Below are positions 11,111-18,711 of a DNA stretch of 64,000 bases, piece after piece. Origin of the DNA: Tessaracoccus flavus. GTDB taxonomy: Bacteria; Actinomycetota; Actinomycetes; Propionibacteriales; Propionibacteriaceae. The stretch spans positions 2,790,001 through 2,854,000 of the forward strand of contig NZ_CP019605.1 of the NCBI RefSeq assembly GCF_001997295.1. The letters are read 5' to 3'. Every line of letters begins with the position of its first letter. The stretch's first letter is position 1. The position numbers were made by a program, and so were the translations under genes. The notes under the pieces are model-generated. The model did no database searches. It was not told the origin of the DNA and saw only the letters and a list, made by a program, of their open reading frames with translations.

Positions 11111-11419
11111 TCACTTGACCAGGCGCTTGATCGCCTGCATGGCTTCGTCGAGCTTCTCATCGGCCTCCGGGCCGCCCTTACGGGCCGCGTCGGCCACGCA
11201 GTGCGCGAGGTGGTCGTTGAGCAGACCCAGAGAGACCGCCTTGAGCGCGCTCGTGGCGGCGGCCACCTGGGTGAGGACGTCGATGCAGTACTGATCCTCC
11301 TCGACCATGCGCGCGATCCCGCGCACCTGGCCCTCGATCAGCTTCAGGCGACGAAGATACGCCGTCTTCTCCGGTGTGTATCCATGCGTCGTATGGCATT
11401 GCACTTCGGCTGTGGTCAT
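11111..11419 (-). CDS. csoR: Copper-sensing repressor CsoR
   Basis: All-helical DUF156-family repressor that leaves DNA when it binds Cu(I). 102 residues from ATG 11419, chosen because GAGGAGGG precedes it; the longer frame to 11467 would be read from inside the promoter. The copper ligand pattern of the family is present: Cys in EEDQYCIDVL, and His and Cys in LAHCVADAA. Before that come YLRRLKLIEGQVRGIARM, typical of the family's first helices. Its own operator (11442-11458) lies just upstream, so the csoR-copZ-copA operon is autoregulated. Confidence 0.96.
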   Translation of the reverse strand: MTTAEVQCHTTHGYTPEKTAYLRRLKLIEGQVRGIARMVEEDQYCIDVLTQVAAATSALKAVSLGLLNDHLAHCVADAARKGGPEADEKLDEAMQAIKRLVK

Positions 11420-11438
11420 TGCGCCCTCCTCGCCGTCC

Positions 11439-11467
11439 ACAATACCCCCTGGGGGTACTGAATCCAA
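11439..11467 (-). promoter_or_regulatory. csoR promoter with CsoR operator in its spacer
   Basis: Minus strand: -35 TTGGAT (complement of 11462-11467), a 17-base spacer and -10 TATTGT (complement of 11439-11444). Most of the spacer is the perfect G-tract palindrome TACCCCCTGGGGGTA at 11443-11457, which matches the known CsoR operator type. Bound CsoR would block polymerase directly. The csoR ATG is about 20 bases downstream of the -10 box. Confidence 0.85.
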
Positions 11468-11525
11468 GTACCTTCATCATCTCATCCGGCCCAGGTCACG
11501 CCGCGGGTGGGGTCTCTCAGCCTTG

Positions 11526-11865
11526 ATATCCACAAGCAAGGCACAGCCCCTGTGGATAATCACCGGGCCTGGCGCGCCGGGTCGCCACCGCTCATGCCTA
11601 TATCACACCCGGCCCGATCGATGCGCCGGGGGTAACCACGCGGTGAAAGCCCTTGCCAGAACGTGATACCCGGCGATGACCGGCCGCAGGGAACGGTGCC
11701 GTCGGCACGGGCCCTGCCTCCGTAGTGCCGCGCCCCGTCTCTTTGTGGACAAATCCATGAGAGATCTTCAGCTTTCATGAATATAACGATTTGATAACGG
11801 AAGTTTCACGCTCAACTCCCACCGCCGTCCACAACCGCGGGGATCACCACTGGACGTTATCCACA
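11526..11865. other. Cluster of DnaA-box matches with an AT-rich stretch upstream of dnaB
   Basis: The gene-free region between csoR and dnaB (11468-11955) contains two exact DnaA boxes: TGTGGATAA at 11551-11559 and TTATCCACA at 11857-11865. It also has two 8-of-9 matches, at 11526-11534 and 11744-11752. Between the last two boxes is an unusually AT-rich segment (11768-11806) for this genome. Several further CCACA words follow up to dnaB. No dnaA or dnaN is in the window, so this may be a DnaA-controlled dnaB promoter region rather than an origin. A short open frame at 11560-11778 (minus) has no support. Confidence 0.55.
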
Positions 11866-11955
11866 ACCGTCCACAGCGCACCCACAAGTCATTCCACAGG
11901 GAGTGTCAGAGCGGTGCCCTAATGTGTGGGGACCTGGCAGACGATGGGAGGGCAG

Positions 11956-13308
11956 ATGACACAGGCAGCCGTCTACGACGACCGCGACCTCGACCGCACG
12001 CCACCTCAGGATCTGGCCGCCGAGCAGAGCGTCCTCGGCGCGATGATGATGTCGAAGGACGCTATCTCCGACGTCGTCGAAGTCCTGCGCGGGGTCGATT
12101 TCTACCGACCCAACCACGAAACCATCTTTGACGCGATCATCAACCTCTACGGCCGCGGCGAGCCTGCCGATCCCATCACCGTCGCCGGAGAACTGGGGAA
12201 GTCGGGGCAGCTGGGCAAGGTCGGGGGTGCCGTCTACCTCCACGACCTGCTCTCCAGCGTCTCGATCGCGGCCAACGCGATCTACTACGCCGAGTTGGTG
12301 CGAGACAAGGCGATCCTGCGGCGGCTGGTCAACGCCTCCATCCGCATCGCCCAGCTCGGCTACTCCGGCCAGGGCGAGGTCGACAAGATCGTCGACGAGG
12401 CCCAGCAGACGCTCTTCGAGGTCACGGACCGAAACGCGGCTGAGGACTACAAGTCTCTGCGGGAGCTGATCGAGCCCACGTTCGACGAGATGGAGGCCAT
12501 CGCCTCGTCCGGCGATGCACTGTCGGGCGTACCTACGGGTTTCACCGAACTTGACCGCATCACCAACGGCCTGCACCCAGGCCAGATGGTCATCGTCGCC
12601 GCCCGCCCCGGCGTCGGCAAGTCCACGTTCGCGCTGGACGTGTGCCGCAGCGCGGCGATCCACCACAACCTGACGACGGCGTTCTTCTCGCTCGAGATGA
12701 GCCGCACCGAGATCGTGATGAAGATCCTCTCGGCGGAGGCCTCAGTACCGCTCGGCCGGATCCGCGGCGGCAAGATGGACGAGAGCGACTGGCAGCGCGT
12801 CACCGATAAGTCGGCGATCCTGGGCGAGAAGAACTTCTTCATCGACGACTCCCCCAACCTGACGATGATGGAGATCCGCGCGAAGGCGCGCCGCCTCAAG
12901 CAGCGTCACGACCTGCAGCTGCTGGCGATCGACTACATCCAGCTGATGAGCTCCGGCAAGAAGGTGGAGTCGCGTCAGCTCGAGGTCTCCGAGTTCTCCC
13001 GCCAGATCAAGCTGTTGGCCAAAGAGCTTGAGATCCCGGTCATCGCGTTGTCGCAGCTCTCGCGTAACACCGAGCAGCGCAAGGACGGCATCCCCCAGCT
13101 CTCCGACCTGCGTGAGTCAGGCTCGCTGGAGCAGGACGCCGACATCGTCTTGATGCTGCACCGCCCCGAGATGTACACGCAGAACCCCACCGACGAGGAG
13201 CGCGGCCTCGCCACGTTCCACATCCCCAAGCACCGCAACGGCGAGACCGGCCGCATCGACGCCCTCTTCCAGGGCCACTACAGCCGCTTCACCAACGCCC
13301 CGATGTAG
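11956..13308 (+). CDS. dnaB: Replicative DNA helicase
   Basis: Hexameric 5'-3' helicase at the replication fork. 450 residues from ATG 11956 (MTQAAVYDD), chosen because GGGAGGG lies seven bases upstream; the frame opens ten codons earlier without one. N-terminal domain LAAEQSVLGAMMMS; RecA-like domain with Walker A AARPGVGKSTFALD, AFFSLEMSR, Walker B LLAIDYIQLM, and the C-terminal HRPEMY and KHRNGETG segments. There is no intein, unlike several actinobacterial DnaB proteins. It follows a region with DnaA-box matches. Ribosomal protein genes often found before dnaB in actinobacteria are absent here. Confidence 0.96.
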   Translation: MTQAAVYDDRDLDRTPPQDLAAEQSVLGAMMMSKDAISDVVEVLRGVDFYRPNHETIFDAIINLYGRGEPADPITVAGELGKSGQLGKVGGAVYLHDLLSSVSIAANAIYYAELVRDKAILRRLVNASIRIAQLGYSGQGEVDKIVDEAQQTLFEVTDRNAAEDYKSLRELIEPTFDEMEAIASSGDALSGVPTGFTELDRITNGLHPGQMVIVAARPGVGKSTFALDVCRSAAIHHNLTTAFFSLEMSRTEIVMKILSAEASVPLGRIRGGKMDESDWQRVTDKSAILGEKNFFIDDSPNLTMMEIRAKARRLKQRHDLQLLAIDYIQLMSSGKKVESRQLEVSEFSRQIKLLAKELEIPVIALSQLSRNTEQRKDGIPQLSDLRESGSLEQDADIVLMLHRPEMYTQNPTDEERGLATFHIPKHRNGETGRIDALFQGHYSRFTNAPM

Positions 13309-13387
13309 CGCGCTCCCGGGTCTCCCTGGGGTGGCCGAGGAGCGCACCCGGGATGGGTGCACCGACGTCGACGACGCGGACCACGCG

Positions 13388-13710
13388 ACGCCAACCGACT
13401 GCCCCCAACGCCAGCCGACGACCTCAAACGCCAACGGACAGCGGCCAACGCCGACGGATATCGCGAGACGCCCGCAGGACTCAGCGACGCCCGCGAGATC
13501 TCGCGGGCGTCGCTGAGTCTTGTCGGCGGTTGGCCTTGTCTGTTGGCGTTGCCAATTAACCGTTGGCGTTTCTGTCTACCCGTTGGCGTTTCCAGATAAC
13601 CGTTGGCGTTGCTGTCTACCCGTTGGCGTTTCCAGATAACCGTTGGCGCTGCTGTCTACCCGTTGGCGTCGGCGCTTCCCTCTTGGCGTTTGGTTCTGTT
13701 GGTTGGCGGT
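13388..13710. repeat. 20-bp-period convergent array, copy 2, with a perfect 42-bp palindrome
   Basis: The array lies between convergent dnaB and arsR. Left arm: four ACGCC(A/G)AC units at 13388, 13408, 13428 and 13448. Right arm: eight units with core GTTGGCGTT at exact 20-base spacing (13540 to 13680), then a looser one near 13700. Bases 13478-13519 form a perfect 42-base palindrome centred on AGATCT. The variable halves of the right arm alternate (two types, 40-base higher-order period). The remaining 13711-13832 shows nothing I can assign. Confidence 0.96.
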
Positions 13711-13832
13711 CGGGCCCAGCGGCCGGCGACCGCACGGTCCCCGCCACGAGTGCGGCCGCAGCCCGGACGCCCCACAAGGGCCCACCGAGGGGCCTGATCC
13801 GGTGGAGCCGGGCTCTCGGAGACGAGCACCGG

Positions 13833-14204
13833 CTAGGAGCCGCACTTCTGGTCGCCGACCGGGAGCTCAAGGAAACCCCGCACTGCGGCGAGGGACTCCG
13901 GGCGGACGGTCCAGTGGACCCACCGGCCACGCTTCTCGCGGGCCACGAGCCCGGCGTCGTGAAGCTTGTTCATGTGGAAGGACAGCGTCGGCTGGCTGAT
14001 CCCGAGCGCATCCGGCAGATGGCATGCACAGGCTGTGCCAGCCGCGGACTCCGCGAGATACCGCAACAACCGCACCCTCGTCGGGTCGGCGAGCGCCTTG
14101 AAGGTCGACGCCAGCGCGTCCGCCTCCTGAGCCGCAAGCAGGTCGCAGCCCGCTCCCGCGCAGCAGTCGTCCACGTCACTCAGGTGACCGGCGGCTGAAC
14201 TCAT
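13833..14204 (-). CDS. arsR: ArsR-family arsenic-responsive repressor
   Basis: Winged-helix SmtB/ArsR repressor, 123 residues from ATG 14204 (MSSAAGHLSDVDDCC). Recognition helix segment GISQPTLSFHMNKLHDAGLV; wing REKRGRWVHWTV. Likely As(III) ligands are the N-terminal Cys14-Cys15 pair plus a Cys in TACACHL. This matches the Cys-Cys plus Cys arrangement known for Corynebacterium ArsR rather than the CVC site of E. coli. The frame opens far upstream, but those residues would overlap the divergent arsD promoter and gene. It is transcribed away from arsD. Confidence 0.88.
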   Translation of the reverse strand: MSSAAGHLSDVDDCCAGAGCDLLAAQEADALASTFKALADPTRVRLLRYLAESAAGTACACHLPDALGISQPTLSFHMNKLHDAGLVAREKRGRWVHWTVRPESLAAVRGFLELPVGDQKCGS

Positions 14205-14286
14205 GGTGAACAGGGTACCCGACGCATTGACATTCATCGATACGCTGGGTTGACTGTCCATCGACACTTCTCGATATGGAGGCTCC
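14205..14286. promoter_or_regulatory. Divergent arsR/arsD control region
   Basis: 82 bases between the two starts. For arsD I see TTGACT (14250-14255), a 17-base spacer and GATATG (14273-14278), with GGAGG just before the ATG. The spacer and -10 overlap an imperfect dyad CCATCGA / TCGATATGG (14258-14279), and a related word ATCGATA occurs at 14236-14242. This dyad is the likely ArsR operator (inference). Confidence 0.5.
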
Positions 14287-14721
14287 ATGCCCGCGATCCA
14301 CGTCTTCGAACCGGCCCTCTGCTGCAACACCGGTGTATGCGGCCCCGAACTGGACGAGAGCCTCGTGCGGTTCACCGCGGACCTGGATCACCTGCGCAGC
14401 GCCGGCGTCGACATCACCCGGCACAACCTCGCCAATGACCCCACCGCCTTCGCAACCAATCCGGTGGTCGTGAACTTCCTGCAGGTCGCGGGCTCCCCCG
14501 GCCTTCCCCTGGTGCTCGTCGACGACGTGACGGTCGCCGCCGGCCGCTACCCCAGCCGCGCGGAACTGCTCCGCTACGCCGAGCGCCCCGAGCTGGGCGA
14601 CCTGGGTCTGGCCAGCGCCGGAAGTTGCTGCGGGTCCGGCCCTGACGACACCGCGGAAGTGGCGACCGGCTGCTGCGGCGGGGCGCCGGAGTCCGCCGCT
14701 GCACGGGCGGCCTGCTGCTGA
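14287..14721 (+). CDS. arsD: Arsenic metallochaperone ArsD
   Basis: Delivers As(III)/Sb(III) to the ArsA ATPase. 144 residues. The thioredoxin-like fold starts MPAIHVFEPALCCNTGVCG, giving the conserved Cys12-Cys13-Cys18 metal site; further CC pairs occur in the C-terminal tail (SCCGSG, GCCGG and a terminal CC), as in other ArsD proteins. The ATG at 14287 follows GGAGG. The stop overlaps the arsA start by one base (TGATG), so the two are translationally coupled. Confidence 0.93.
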   Translation: MPAIHVFEPALCCNTGVCGPELDESLVRFTADLDHLRSAGVDITRHNLANDPTAFATNPVVVNFLQVAGSPGLPLVLVDDVTVAAGRYPSRAELLRYAERPELGDLGLASAGSCCGSGPDDTAEVATGCCGGAPESAAARAACC

Positions 14722-16478
14722 TGTATTCCTTCCTCCGGGACCTCCCCCGCTTCCTCTTCTTCACCGGCAAGGGTGGCGTCGGCAAGACGTCGCTCGCCTG
14801 CGCCTCCGCGACGCACCTCGCCGACGAGGGACGCCGGGTGTTGCTCGTCTCCACCGATCCTGCGTCCAACGTCGCCCAGGTCTTCGGCCAGCCCATCGGC
14901 AACCGCATCACGGCGATCCGCGCGGTCCCCGGCCTGGACGGCATCGAGATCGACCCCCAGCAGGCGGCCGACGACTACCGCGAGCGCATCATCGGACCCG
15001 TGAGGAACCTCCTCCCGGAAGCCGAGATTGCATCGATCGCTGAGCAGCTGTCCGGGTCCTGCACCACCGAGGTGGCGTCGTTCAACGAGTTCACCGGCCT
15101 CCTGGCCGATGATTCACGCATCGCGGGCTACGAACACGTCGTGTTCGACACGGCCCCCACAGGGCACACGATCCGCCTGCTTCAGCTGCCCGGCGAGTGG
15201 ACGAGCTTCCTCGACGACGGCAAGGGTGACGCCTCCTGCCTCGGCCCGATGGCGGGCCTCGACAAGACCCGCGCCACCTACGCCTCGGCGCTGGCACGCC
15301 TCTCGGACCCCTCTCTGACCCGGCTCGTGCTCGTGACCCGCGCCCAGCCGTCCACACTGGTCGAGGCCGGGCGCACCGCCGACGAACTGGCTCACGTGGG
15401 CATTACTGAACAACACCTAGTGGTCAACGCCCTCCTTAGCGACCCCGGCGACGATCCCCTGGCCACGGCGGTCCACGCGCGCGAACAGCGGGCACTCAGC
15501 CAACTTCCCCCTTCCCTCGGGCGCCTCACGCGCACCGAGGTGGCTTTGCGGCCCAACGCCGTCGTCGGCGTGGACAGCCTTCGGGAACTGCTCAATCCCC
15601 ACCCGCAGCCAGTCAGACCCACCGGGGACACGACCGCCGTCGAGGCGAACGGCCTGGCCGAACTGATCGACGAACTGGCTGCGCAGGACCACGGCCTCAT
15701 CATGTGCATGGGCAAGGGCGGCGTCGGGAAGTCGACCGTGGCGGCCGCTGTCGCGCTGGCCTTGGCGGAGCGCGGGAAGACCGTCCATCTGTCCACCACC
15801 GACCCGGCAGCACACCTCGACGACGTGCTCGCAGGCGCCTCCGACGAGCACCTCAGCGTCTCCCGCATCGACCCGCAGGCCGCCATTCAGGCCTACCGAG
15901 ACAAGGTCATGCGGACCAAGGGCGCACGACTCGACGACGCCGGGCGCGCACAGTTGGCCGAAGACCTGATGAGCCCGTGCACCGAGGAGGTGGCCGTCTT
16001 CGGCGAGTTCTCACACCTGGTCAGCCAGGCGCGCAGACAGTTCGTGGTCGTTGATACCGCGCCCACCGGGCACACTCTGCTGCTGATGGACGCGACCGGT
16101 TCCTACCACCGCGACATCGTGCGGGGCATGGGCCCCGGTCAGCGGCCCGTGACCCCGCTCATGCGCCTGCAGGATCCGGCGCTGACCAGGATCGTCATCG
16201 TCACCCTGCCCGAGGCGACGCCGGTGCAGGAGGCCGCGGACCTTCAGTCTGAACTGCGGCGGGCGAGCATAGAGCCGTATGCCTGGGTGGTCAATCAGTC
16301 CATCGCGGCCGCCCGCACGTCGTCGCCGCTGCTCTCGGCCAGAGCTGCGACCGAGGCTCCCCACCTCACCGAGGTGTCCAGGCTGGCGGCCAGGGTCGCC
16401 GTCGTCCCACTCCTGCCTGACGAGCCCACCGGCTCGCGAGGCCTCCACACGCTCATCCCCGAGCCCGCCACCATCTGA
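14721..16478 (+). CDS. arsA: Arsenite-activated ATPase ArsA
   Basis: Two-domain ATPase (585 residues) that energises an arsenite permease. Each half has its own P-loop: FTGKGGVGKTSLAC near residue 13 and MCMGKGGVGKSTVAA near 330, each followed by a DTAPTGHT segment. The three Cys of the arsenite activation site are present in SGSCTTEV, DASCLGPM and MSPCTEEV. No arsB or acr3 permease lies in the window, so the pump's membrane part must be elsewhere or missing. The start overlaps the arsD stop; the next gene is 17 bases downstream. Confidence 0.95.
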   Translation: MYSFLRDLPRFLFFTGKGGVGKTSLACASATHLADEGRRVLLVSTDPASNVAQVFGQPIGNRITAIRAVPGLDGIEIDPQQAADDYRERIIGPVRNLLPEAEIASIAEQLSGSCTTEVASFNEFTGLLADDSRIAGYEHVVFDTAPTGHTIRLLQLPGEWTSFLDDGKGDASCLGPMAGLDKTRATYASALARLSDPSLTRLVLVTRAQPSTLVEAGRTADELAHVGITEQHLVVNALLSDPGDDPLATAVHAREQRALSQLPPSLGRLTRTEVALRPNAVVGVDSLRELLNPHPQPVRPTGDTTAVEANGLAELIDELAAQDHGLIMCMGKGGVGKSTVAAAVALALAERGKTVHLSTTDPAAHLDDVLAGASDEHLSVSRIDPQAAIQAYRDKVMRTKGARLDDAGRAQLAEDLMSPCTEEVAVFGEFSHLVSQARRQFVVVDTAPTGHTLLLMDATGSYHRDIVRGMGPGQRPVTPLMRLQDPALTRIVIVTLPEATPVQEAADLQSELRRASIEPYAWVVNQSIAAARTSSPLLSARAATEAPHLTEVSRLAARVAVVPLLPDEPTGSRGLHTLIPEPATI

Positions 16479-16495
16479 CCAGGAAGCCCCGCCTC

Positions 16496-17113
16496 ATGGC
16501 CATCGACCGCAACAGCGTCCAGCGTCAGCTCATCGAAGACCTCGCCTACGCCTACGGCGACGTCTTCGGCGACGCCGAGATCGAATCCGCCTTCACCGAG
16601 GCGTGGGAGCTGCTGAGCTCCCGGGCAACGGTCCAGAACTTCCTACCCGTGCTGGTGGCGCGCCGCGCCCGCGAGCAACTGATGGCGCGGGCCCAGGCTG
16701 AGGGCCGAGTGGTCAAGCACGTGCCCGAGCTGCTCTTCGTCTGCGTGCACAACGCGGGCCGCTCCCAGATGGCGGCGGCTCTGGCCGAACATCTGTCGGC
16801 CCGACGCGTCCACGTCCGCTCGGCCGGCTCGATGCCGGTGGACGAGATCAACCCGGTCGTCGTCGAGGCACTGCGCGAACGGGGCATCGCCCTCAACACT
16901 GCCTACCCCAAGCCGCTGTCGAACGACATGGTCCACGCCGCCGACGTCATCGTGACGATGGGATGCGGCGACGCGTGCCCGATCTTCCCCGGCAGGCGCT
17001 ACGAGGACTGGGAGGTCCGGGACCCAGCCGGACAACCCCTCGACGTCGTGCGCGAGATCCGCGACGATATCCAAGCCAGGGTGACCACCCTCCTCCGCGA
17101 AATCCTGAACTGA
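16496..17113 (+). CDS. arsC: Arsenate reductase, LMW-phosphatase type with N-terminal helical domain
   Basis: Reduces As(V) to As(III), probably with mycothiol or thioredoxin as electron source (family knowledge). 205 residues. Residues 1-70 form a helical module seen in some actinobacterial ArsC proteins (LIEDLAYAYG...FTEAWELLSSRA). The catalytic domain starts at LLFVCVHNAGRSQM, a CX5R phosphatase loop, and continues with VIVTMGCGDACPIFPG, carrying the second redox Cys. It ends with RDDIQARVTTLL. Second reductase-type gene follows 11 bases later in the same operon. Confidence 0.9.
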   Translation: MAIDRNSVQRQLIEDLAYAYGDVFGDAEIESAFTEAWELLSSRATVQNFLPVLVARRAREQLMARAQAEGRVVKHVPELLFVCVHNAGRSQMAAALAEHLSARRVHVRSAGSMPVDEINPVVVEALRERGIALNTAYPKPLSNDMVHAADVIVTMGCGDACPIFPGRRYEDWEVRDPAGQPLDVVREIRDDIQARVTTLLREILN

Positions 17114-17124
17114 GAGGCCCCGCC

Positions 17125-17967
17125 ATGACCCGACCTTCCGTACTCTTCGTCTGCGTCCACAACGCCGGCCGCTCACAGATGGGCGCGGCCTACACGCACC
17201 ACCTGTCGGGCGGCGCAGTGGAGGTGCGCTCTGCAGGATCGGCGCCGGCTGACTCCATCAACCCGGCCGTCCGCGACGCCCTACTCGAGGAGGGCATCGA
17301 CATCTCCGCGGAGACCCCGAAGATCCTCACTGACGAGGCGGTCGTCGCGTCCGACGTCGTCATCACCATGGGATGCGGCGATACCTGCCCCTACTACCCC
17401 GGCAAGCGGTACCTGGACTGGACCCTCGAGGACCCGGCCGGGCAGGGAGTGGCATCGGTGCGGCCGATCCGCGACGAGATCAAGCGCCGCGTGCTGACCC
17501 TCCTGGGGGAGCTGGGGGTCGAGCCCGTCGAACTCCCGACACCTAAGCCCACGCTGCTCTTCGTGTGCGTGAAGAACGGCGGTAAGTCCCAGATGGCCGC
17601 CGCGTTGGCCCGCCGGTTCGGCGGCGACGCCGTCGAGGTCCACTCGGCCGGCACTCACCCGGGGTCGAAGCTCAACGAGGAATCTGCGCGCTCGGTCGAG
17701 GAGCTCGGCGCGACCTTCGACGGCGAAAGCCCCAAGCCCGTCGACCCCGACGTCCTGCGTCGGGCGGATCGCGTGGTCGTCATCGGCACCGAGGCTGACG
17801 TCCAGCCGGTTGAGGGGATGCGCGGCACCATCGAGGTCTGGGACACGGTCGAGCCCAGCAAGGACGGCATCGAGGGCGAGGAGCGTATGCGCCTGGTCCG
17901 AGACGACATCGCCGCCCGGGTGAAGGCACTCCTCGACGACCTCCAGTCACCGAACCTGGTTCGCTGA
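17125..17967 (+). CDS. Tandem-domain LMW-phosphatase/arsenate reductase fusion
   Basis: 280 residues with two consecutive low-molecular-weight phosphatase domains. The first (residues ~1-135) has an intact CX5R loop, LFVCVHNAGRSQM, and the MGCGDTCP segment, so it should be an active arsenate reductase. The second (~145-270) starts LLFVCVKNGGKSQM, where the loop Arg is replaced by Lys, and lacks the MGCGD motif (VVVIGTEAD instead). I start it at ATG 17125 after GAGAGG, inside a longer frame that overlaps arsC. The stop codon TGA is supplied by the REP repeat that begins at 17964. The second domain's role is unknown. Confidence 0.85.
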   Translation: MTRPSVLFVCVHNAGRSQMGAAYTHHLSGGAVEVRSAGSAPADSINPAVRDALLEEGIDISAETPKILTDEAVVASDVVITMGCGDTCPYYPGKRYLDWTLEDPAGQGVASVRPIRDEIKRRVLTLLGELGVEPVELPTPKPTLLFVCVKNGGKSQMAAALARRFGGDAVEVHSAGTHPGSKLNEESARSVEELGATFDGESPKPVDPDVLRRADRVVVIGTEADVQPVEGMRGTIEVWDTVEPSKDGIEGEERMRLVRDDIAARVKALLDDLQSPNLVR

Positions 17968-18184
17968 GCTTGTCGACCTGTTCCCTGAGCTTGTCGACCT
18001 GTTCCCTGAGCTTGTCGAAGGGTTAACGCCCGCGACTGTGGTCACCGCCCTGCCGGTCGGGGGCGGCGGCAGGTCACGAGGCCGCTACCCTTCGACGGAC
18101 GCTCCTCGCGCAAAGCGCTCGTCACTGATCAGGGACCGATTCGACGGACGCGCCTCGCGCGAAGCGCTCGTCACTGCTCAGGGA
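17964..18184. repeat. REP/BIME-like repeat, locus 2
   Basis: Begins inside the last codons of the preceding gene. It has three CTGAGCTTGTCGA units, a ~75-base core with GGTCACCGCCCTGCCGG-type inverted segments, then CCCTTCGACGGACGC and two copies of a unit containing TCGCGCRAAGCGCTCGTCACTG in inverse orientation to the tandem units of locus 7 (54720-54869). Confidence 0.85.
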
Positions 18185-18219
18185 TCTGCCAGCAGCGCTC
18201 GCCAGGTAAGTTGAAGCCC

Positions 18220-18711
18220 ATGAGCGAATCTCCGCACCCGGCCCTCCGGCTGGCCCGCCACGGCAAGAATGACGACGGCGACCGCTTCGTCGGCCTGTGG
18301 GTCGAGGTGATGGTCGCGGGGCGCCAAGGATCCGATGCCAGGCGGGTGGTCAAGCACTTCTTCCGCGGTGACGTGGCCGCTGCGCTCGACAGCGCGGGCC
18401 CGGGCGCCTTCGCCGTCGAACTCCGAGACGCAGCCCGCATCTATGTGGCCAGCTGCCTGACCGATCCCCAGTACACCTCCACCATGTTCGGCATGAAGCG
18501 CCTCGCCGACGACGACGTCCGCGCCAAGATCGCCAACGAGACCGCCCGGGCGCTGTCAGCGCTGGGCGTCGGCCAGGAGCCGTCCGGGGCCGAGCTGCTG
18601 CCGGTCGCGCTGGTCGGTGGGTACAGAGACGCGCTGGGCCCAGGCTCGGAGGAGGCGCTGCGAGCAGCCCTCGGGCAGACGGGCGCTCGCTACGGGCATC
18701 TGCTCACGTGA
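18220..18711 (+). CDS. Hypothetical protein
   Basis: 163 residues from ATG 18220 (MSESPHPALRLARHG); a TTG three codons upstream is also possible. AGGTAAG lies about ten bases upstream of the ATG. Soluble, mixed alpha/beta composition; distinctive segments are RFVGLWVEVMVAG, ARIYVASCLTDPQYTSTMFGMKRL and the C-terminal ARYGHLL. No signal peptide, membrane helix or motif that I recognise. Its stop overlaps the mutY start (GTGA at 18708-18711), so it is probably co-translated with mutY, but that does not by itself imply a repair role. Confidence 0.75.
   Translation: MSESPHPALRLARHGKNDDGDRFVGLWVEVMVAGRQGSDARRVVKHFFRGDVAAALDSAGPGAFAVELRDAARIYVASCLTDPQYTSTMFGMKRLADDDVRAKIANETARALSALGVGQEPSGAELLPVALVGGYRDALGPGSEEALRAALGQTGARYGHLLT

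Noticed and set aside
11560..11778. 72-codon minus-strand open frame in the csoR-dnaB gap
   Set aside because: No ribosome site or domain, and it spans the DnaA-box cluster.
11468..11955. Calling the dnaB upstream region the chromosomal origin
   Set aside because: No dnaA, dnaN or rpmH nearby and no skew could be calculated; reported only as a DnaA-box cluster.
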